Of a stretch of DNA of 64,000 nt, positions 59,655 to 64,000 are shown piece after piece. How positions within the stretch are numbered: the first letter of the stretch is position 1; each line of letters begins with the position of its first letter. Both the position numbers and the translations under genes were made by a program. The notes under the pieces were generated by a model that was not told the origin of the DNA, searched no databases, and saw only the letters and a list, made by a program, of their open reading frames with translations. This stretch comes from DASXTW01 sp036505215 (GTDB taxonomy: Bacteria; Actinomycetota; UBA4738): NCBI GenBank assembly GCA_036505215.1, contig DASXTW010000122.1, forward strand, positions 1 through 64,000, read 5' to 3'.

Positions 59655-61004
59655 CTACCGCAGCGACTCGACAGAGGCGACGGGAAGCGGCTCGAGTCGG
59701 AGGCGGAACCGGGCTCCTCCGCCTTCGGCTCGTTCGGCCGTAACGGTGCCGCCGTGGTGTTCGGCGACCTGCCGGACGATGGCCAGCCCCAGTCCAGACC
59801 CCGGAAGGCCTCGGGCCGCGGCTGCGCGGTAGAAGCGGTCGAACACGAACGGCAGATCCGCCTCGTCGATCCCGGGCCCGTGGTCCCTGACAGTCACCTC
59901 TCCTTCGCGGACGCCCACCTCAACGTCCCCGTTCGGTGGGCTCCACTTGGCCGCGTTGTCCAGGAGGTTTCCCACGGCGCGCTCCAGCCTCCCGGGTACG
60001 CCCCGGACCACCGACGGCTCGAGCCGGGCGACGAACCGGACGCCCGGAGCGAACTTCTGGGCTCGGTCCAGCGCCCGCTGGACCACCTCATCCAGCCGGA
60101 CCTCCTCGACCTGGCGCGTGGGCTCGTGGCCCCTGGCCAGCTCCATCAGGTCCCGGATCAGCACCGAGAGCTCCTCGAGCTGGGCGACCACGTCCCTCAG
60201 GAGCTGCCCTCGCTCGCCCTCTCCCATGTCCCTGGATCTGGCTAGAACCTCGATGTTGGTTCGGATGCTGGTGAGCGGTGTTCGCAGCTCGTGCGAGGCG
60301 TCGGCCACCAGCTGCCTCTGGGTGGCCAGCGATCGGTCGAGGGCCGCGAGCATCCGGTTGAACCGGTCGGCCAGGCGGGACAGTTCGTCGGATCCCTTCA
60401 TCTCGATCCGCTCGGTCAGGTCGGCGGTGGAGGTGACATGCTCGGCGGTCTCGGTCAGGCGCCGGACGGGCGACACGGCCGCCCGGGCCACCACCGCCCC
60501 GAGCCCCGTGGCCAGGGCCACCCCACCGAGCGCAACTACGAGCAGGATCAGCCGCAGCCGCTGGAGAGCCCTGTCCACTTCGTCCAGTGGCCGGGCAAGC
60601 TGGACAGCCAGCCCCGGCCGAAGCCTTGCGGTGAGGATCCGAACGTGGGTTCCCGAGACCACCGCATCCTGGAAATAGTCCTCGCCGTCACCAGATGCCA
60701 CCGCCTGCGCGTGATCGCCGTGTGGGAGCGTCAGCGTCGACCCCTGCTCGCGGAACACGCGCCCGTCGTCGCTCACGATCTGGGCGTAACCGCCCGCGCC
60801 TCCCAGAGGCAGGTCGGGGAAGTCGATCCTAACGCCGCCGGGGATCACCGAATAGGCCACCGCATTGAGCCGGGCCTTGAGAGCATCGTCGACCTGGCCG
60901 CGCAACTGACCTCGGACGACCAGATAGATGACGCCGGACGCGAGGACCACGGCGACCGCAACGGCTGCAGTCGACACCAATGTGAGCCTGGCTCGAAACG
61001 TCAT
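59655..61004 (-). CDS. Sensor histidine kinase (MprB-like)
   Basis: The protein is 449 aa. Membrane segments at ~7-28 and ~150-172 flank an extracytoplasmic sensor region. A HAMP domain (VSPVRRLTETAEHVTSTADLTERI) follows, then HisKA with H238 in DASHELRTPLTSIRTNIEVL, and HATPase_c with VGNLLDNAAKWSPP, DHGPGIDE and GSGLGLAIVRQV. WSPPNG and the overall layout fit MprB-type actinobacterial kinases. Its ATG overlaps the response regulator stop as ATGA. Confidence 0.93.
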   Translation of the reverse strand: MTFRARLTLVSTAAVAVAVVLASGVIYLVVRGQLRGQVDDALKARLNAVAYSVIPGGVRIDFPDLPLGGAGGYAQIVSDDGRVFREQGSTLTLPHGDHAQAVASGDGEDYFQDAVVSGTHVRILTARLRPGLAVQLARPLDEVDRALQRLRLILLVVALGGVALATGLGAVVARAAVSPVRRLTETAEHVTSTADLTERIEMKGSDELSRLADRFNRMLAALDRSLATQRQLVADASHELRTPLTSIRTNIEVLARSRDMGEGERGQLLRDVVAQLEELSVLIRDLMELARGHEPTRQVEEVRLDEVVQRALDRAQKFAPGVRFVARLEPSVVRGVPGRLERAVGNLLDNAAKWSPPNGDVEVGVREGEVTVRDHGPGIDEADLPFVFDRFYRAAAARGLPGSGLGLAIVRQVAEHHGGTVTAERAEGGGARFRLRLEPLPVASVESLR

Positions 61005-61744
61005 GGCTCTCTCAGCACGTATCCGACACCGCGGATGGTGTGGATCAGTCGCGGCTCTCCGCCCGCTTCCGTCTTTCGACGGAGATACCCGATGTACACC
61101 TCCAGCGAGTTGGACGTCGGACCGAAGTCATACCCCCATACGCGGTCGAAGATGAACTCGCGGGACAGGACACGGCTGGGGTGGAGCATCAGCTGCTCCA
61201 GGAGAAGGAACTCGGTCCTGGTGAGCTCGATGTGACGATCGCCCCGGCGGGCTTCGTGTCGGGCGGAGTCCAACACCAGATCGGCGAACTTGAGCTGCCC
61301 GTCGTCGCGCTCCTCGAACGCGGTCCGCCGAAGTAACGCGCGCACCCGCGCCAGGAGCTCCTCCAGGGCGAAGGGCTTCACCAGGTAGTCGTCGGCCCCT
61401 GCGTCCAGCCCCTCCACCCGGTCCTCCACGGCGTCGCGCGCCGTGAGCATGAGGATCGGCGTGCGATTTCCTATCCGCCGGAGTAGCCGGCAGACCTCCA
61501 GCCCGTCGATCCCCGGCATCAGGATGTCCAGGACGATGAGGTCCGGGGAGATCTGGCCCAGTCGGTCGAGGGCCTCGTTCCCATCCGAGGCCAGGTCGAC
61601 CTGATACCCCTCCACCGACAGGGCGCGCTTCAGCGCGTCCCGCACTGCGGGCTCGTCGTCCACTACGAGGATGTGCGAGTCGTCCAGCTCAAACGCTAGT
61701 TTCTCGCTTCGAGCTGAAAAGAAGCTGAACCTATCCTCCGGCAA
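61001..61744 (-). CDS. OmpR-family response regulator (MprA-like)
   Basis: The protein is 247 aa. The receiver has DDE at ~29-31, D73 in IVLDILMP and YLVKPF. The winged helix shows ELTRTEFLLLEQLMLHPSRVLSRE and SNSLEVYIGYLRRKTEAGGEPRLIHTIRGVGYVLR. The only start in the open stretch is TTG 61744, which lies inside the last codons of cysO; the receiver proper starts ~22 residues later, so the N-terminal extension may be untranslated. The gene is coupled to cysO by a 14-base overlap. Confidence 0.9.
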   Translation of the reverse strand: MPEDRFSFFSARSEKLAFELDDSHILVVDDEPAVRDALKRALSVEGYQVDLASDGNEALDRLGQISPDLIVLDILMPGIDGLEVCRLLRRIGNRTPILMLTARDAVEDRVEGLDAGADDYLVKPFALEELLARVRALLRRTAFEERDDGQLKFADLVLDSARHEARRGDRHIELTRTEFLLLEQLMLHPSRVLSREFIFDRVWGYDFGPTSNSLEVYIGYLRRKTEAGGEPRLIHTIRGVGYVLREP

Positions 61745-62006
61745 CAGCCGGAAGGATGGAGACGGTGTCGCCTTCCTTCACTGCGGTCTCGAGGGAACCG
61801 AGGTACCGCACGTCCTCGTCGTTCACGTAGAGGTTGACGAAGCGGTGAATGCCGCCGTCGTCGGTCACGATCCTCTGCTTGAACCCGGGATAACGCCTGT
61901 CCAGGTCGTCCAGGAGATCACGCAGGGTCGAGCCGCTCCCCTCCACCACCGGCTCTCCGCCAACCTGTGGCCGCATGATCGTCGGGACCTTGACCCTCAC
62001 AGGCAT
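61731..62006 (-). CDS. cysO: CysO-like sulfur carrier protein (ThiS/MoaD fold)
   Basis: The protein is 91 aa. The start is ATG 62006 (MPVRVKVPTIMRPQVGGE). The ubiquitin-like fold ends in the required Gly-Gly (TVSILPAVAGG then stop), the site of adenylation and thiocarboxylation. RFVNLYVNDEDVRYLGSLETAVKEGD is characteristic of CysO. It donates sulfide to CysM-bound O-phosphoserine aminoacrylate. It follows the thiF-type gene by five bases. Confidence 0.92.
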   Translation of the reverse strand: MPVRVKVPTIMRPQVGGEPVVEGSGSTLRDLLDDLDRRYPGFKQRIVTDDGGIHRFVNLYVNDEDVRYLGSLETAVKEGDTVSILPAVAGG

Positions 62007-62011
62007 AGGGA

Positions 62012-62881
62012 TCAGGCCTCCACGGTTGTTTTCACGCCGTGCTCGGCCTCGGGCGGGGTCTCGTCCGGGGCCAGCCCGCAGAACAGGTCGTAGTCGATGA
62101 GCTCGGTGATCGTCGGGTTCTTCCCGCACACCGGGCAGTCCGGATCCCACCGCAACTTCACCGTGGTGAACTCCATGTCCATGGCATCGAAGAGCAGCAG
62201 CCGGCCCACCAGGGGCTCGCCGACGCGGGTGATCAACTTGATGGCCTCGACCGCCTGGATGGATCCCACGATGCCCGGGAGCACGCCGAACACTCCGCCC
62301 TCGGCGCACGAGGGAACGCTTCCCGGCGGGGGCGGCTCCGGGAACAGGCACCGGTAGCATGGGCTCTCCTTGCCGGGGAGGAACACGCTGGCCTGCCCGT
62401 CGAACTGGTAGATGGACCCGTAAACCAGGGGCTTGCCGAGCATCTGGGTCGCGTCGTTCACCAGGTATCGGACGGGGAAGTTGTCCGAACCGTCCACCAC
62501 GATGTCGTACTCCCCCAGGATCTCGAACGCGTTGTCCGAGTTCAGCACGACGTTGTGCCTGACCACGTCGACGTCGGGGTTGATGCCGTTGATCCGCTCC
62601 GCCGCCGAGTCCACCTTCGGCCGGCCCACGTCGTCGGTGTCGTGCAGGAGCTGGCGCTGGAGGTTGGTGAGGTCGACCCGGTCGAAGTCGGCGATGCCCA
62701 GGGTGCCCACGCCGGCCGCGGCCAGGTACATCGCCGCAGGCGACCCCAGGCCACCCGCCCCGACGCAGAGAACCTTCGCATCGAGCAGCTTGCGCTGGCC
62801 GGTCGCTCCGATCTTCGGGAGGATGATGTGCCGCGAGTACCGAAGGACCTGCTCCTCGGTGAATGCGGGGAAGCCGCTCAT
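62012..62881 (-). CDS. ThiF/MoeB-type adenylyltransferase (MoeZ without rhodanese domain)
   Basis: The protein is 289 aa. The ATP-binding GAGGLGSP (41-48), the DFDRVDLTNLQRQ helix and DGSDNFPVRYLVND segment, and two zinc-type pairs (CYRC, CPVC) are intact. In mycobacteria MoeZ (about 390 aa) activates CysO through adenylation and carries a C-terminal rhodanese domain for sulfur transfer. That domain is absent here: the protein ends ~40 residues after the CPVC pair. It overlaps mec by four bases (ATGA). Confidence 0.9.
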   Translation of the reverse strand: MSGFPAFTEEQVLRYSRHIILPKIGATGQRKLLDAKVLCVGAGGLGSPAAMYLAAAGVGTLGIADFDRVDLTNLQRQLLHDTDDVGRPKVDSAAERINGINPDVDVVRHNVVLNSDNAFEILGEYDIVVDGSDNFPVRYLVNDATQMLGKPLVYGSIYQFDGQASVFLPGKESPCYRCLFPEPPPPGSVPSCAEGGVFGVLPGIVGSIQAVEAIKLITRVGEPLVGRLLLFDAMDMEFTTVKLRWDPDCPVCGKNPTITELIDYDLFCGLAPDETPPEAEHGVKTTVEA

Positions 62882-63273
62882 ACGATCCTCAACTCCTGTT
62901 CCTCGATCACGCCATCAAGAATGGTGAACGCCCGGACCACCGGGTCCGGGTCCGCCAGCGACACCAGGATGTAGTGCGCGTCCGGGTAGAACGCCTGGCT
63001 GCGGTCGGTCTCGGAGGGGTAGGCCTGGGTGTGGGTGTGGGAGTGATAGATCGCCGCGATCTCCCATCCCTTCTCTTCGATCTCGTTGAACACCCGAAGC
63101 TGCTCCGTGGAGTCCAGCCGGTAGGTCATGGGGCTCTTGTCGGCGTTTTGCATGCGGAACACGTGCTCGGCCCGGCCCTCGGGACCGGCCAGCAGGCCGC
63201 ACGCCTCGTTCGGCACCTCCTCGCGGGCGTGGGCGATCATGGCCTCGCGGATGTCCGCCGGGATCTCGATCAC
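62878..63273 (-). CDS. mec: Mec+-type JAMM metalloprotease (CysO-cysteine hydrolase)
   Basis: The protein is 131 aa. GTG 63273 (VIEIPADIREAMIAHARE) starts the domain; GGAGG abuts it, and an open frame continues upstream without domain character. The JAMM site E23 (NEACGLLAG) and HSHTHTQAYPSETD (H77, H79, D90) are complete. It releases cysteine from the CysO-Cys adduct by zinc-dependent hydrolysis. It is the first gene of the mec-thiF-cysO-regulator-kinase run. Confidence 0.9.
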   Translation of the reverse strand: MIEIPADIREAMIAHAREEVPNEACGLLAGPEGRAEHVFRMQNADKSPMTYRLDSTEQLRVFNEIEEKGWEIAAIYHSHTHTQAYPSETDRSQAFYPDAHYILVSLADPDPVVRAFTILDGVIEEQELRIV

Positions 63274-63449
63274 CCTCCGTTTCGCTCCATCCTCTGGTTG
63301 TCGTTCGCCTGCGTCCGTTCCTGGACCGGGCACAGAGTACGGAATTTTCCTACTTCCTCGATTGAATTTACCAGCGCCGAACGGGTGAGGGTTTTTCCCC
63401 ACGTTGGGCGGCGGGCTGCAAGGAGGTCTTGATCAGGGCCGTGAGGACC

Positions 63450-64000
63450 TTATCTACCTTTCACACGCCCGCGAACCGTCACCCGGCCGGGATCTCCCTG
63501 CTGGACAACGCCGACCTCGTTGGCCGCTATTCCCCGTTTGTGCAGCGCGGTTCGAAGCGAGGCGGCGCGGTCCTCGGGGATCGAGATCAGTAGACCGCCC
63601 GAAGTTTGGGCATCGGCCAAGATCAGCTGCTCGGGGTCCGTGAGCTCCCCCCAGTCCACGTGGGAATCGACGAACTCATGGTTGGACCTGGTTCCGGACG
63701 GCACCACCCCTCGCCGGGCCAGCTCCAGCGTCCCGGGCAGGAGACCGGGCCCTCCCGCATCGACCGTTGCGGCCGCGCCGGAGGCCGACAGCGCTATGTG
63801 CAAATGGCCGAGGAGGCCGAACCCCGTGACGTCGGTTGCGGCTGAGGCCCCTGACTCGAGCATGGCCTCGCTGGCGGCAGCGTTGAGTGTCGTCATGGTG
63901 TCCACGGCCAGCGAGAGCTGCTCGGACGTGGCCTCGCCTCGCTTTACCGCCGTGGTGATGATCCCCAGGCCGAGCGGCTTGGTCAGGAACAGTCGGTCGC
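63450..64000 (-). CDS. selD: Selenophosphate synthase (SelD), 3' part only
   Basis: The frame runs off the right edge and ends at 63450. It reads DRLFLTKPLGLGIITTAVKRGEA, then MTTLNAAASEAMLESGASAATDVTGFGLLGHLHIAL and DAQTSGGLLISIP, all diagnostic of the AIRS_C half of SelD. The N-terminal Sec/Cys active-site region is outside the window. The enzyme makes monoselenophosphate from selenide and ATP, which implies that the organism uses selenocysteine or selenouridine. It lies 177 bases downstream of the mec start on the same strand. Confidence 0.93.
   Translation of the reverse strand, partial: DRLFLTKPLGLGIITTAVKRGEATSEQLSLAVDTMTTLNAAASEAMLESGASAATDVTGFGLLGHLHIALSASGAAATVDAGGPGLLPGTLELARRGVVPSGTRSNHEFVDSHVDWGELTDPEQLILADAQTSGGLLISIPEDRAASLRTALHKRGIAANEVGVVQQGDPGRVTVRGRVKGR

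Noticed and set aside
1..64000. CRISPR arrays, insertion sequences, prophage or integrase genes
   Set aside because: No regularly spaced repeats, transposase motifs or terminal inverted repeats were recognised on either strand.

Overview
The window is 64 kb of compact, high-GC bacterial chromosome (by eye about two thirds G+C) with short intergenic gaps, frequent GTG/TTG starts and many 1-4 base start/stop overlaps. An actinobacterial (Actinomycetota-like) host is the best inference. The cysM-murI-metallohydrolase-rph-rdgB order and the mec/cysO sulfur-carrier system match the Mycobacterium tuberculosis Rv1334-Rv1341 neighbourhood, and the two-component and partner-switch genes are also of types common in that phylum. 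No rRNA, phage, IS element or CRISPR array was seen. Two tRNA genes are present: a 5'-truncated tRNA-Lys(CTT) at the left edge and a tRNA-Leu(TAG) near 37.5 kb.

Layout. 0-9.3 kb: a broken DUF1963 gene, a Tat-exported Cys-rich protein, a GGDEF-EAL protein, an MFS exporter, an alpha-oxoamine synthase, an orphan sensor kinase, a zinc-ribbon mini-protein and a trypsin-like protease remnant. 9.3-16 kb: a MacB-type ABC pair, a GNAT enzyme, a two-component system with a SHOCT protein, and a divergent secreted repeat protein. 16-21 kb: a USP-like protein, then a LacI regulator with two identical palindromic operators and a GtsABC-like sugar importer without its own ATPase. 21-36 kb: a MoxR ATPase and a CoxE-like VWA protein flank a catabolic island. 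The island carries hydroquinone 1,2-dioxygenase (two subunits), 4-hydroxymuconic semialdehyde dehydrogenase, an NTF2-like protein, maleylacetate reductase, a branched-chain-amino-acid-type ABC importer and a divergent IclR/PcaR-type regulator. A DoxX protein and a luciferase-like monooxygenase follow. 36-46 kb: a His-rich mini-protein, a DUF3179 lipoprotein and a signalling hub (zinc ribbon-STAS fusion, STAS, sensor kinase, HD-GYP, HEAT protein, RsbW-like kinase, RsbV-like antagonist), then a DUF885 hydrolase. 46-51 kb: rdgB, rph, metallohydrolase, murI and cysM. 51-64 kb: two tandem FAD oxidoreductases, an Fn3 protein, a GcvT-like protein, a broken saccharopine-dehydrogenase-like gene, glutamate dehydrogenase, a two-component system coupled to cysO-thiF-mec, and the 3' part of selD.

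How the genes work together. The catabolic island should convert hydroquinone through 4-hydroxymuconic semialdehyde and maleylacetate to 3-oxoadipate, with uptake by the Liv-type transporter and control by the IclR protein at a 15-bp palindrome. The mec-thiF-cysO and cysM genes make up a protein-thiocarboxylate cysteine pathway, here split across 11 kb.

A recurring oddity is damaged genes: internal deletions with frameshifts (DUF1963, protease, saccharopine dehydrogenase), a C-terminal monooxygenase fragment, and an in-frame TAG in the export signal of the importer's binding protein. These are either real decay or assembly errors; raw reads would decide.
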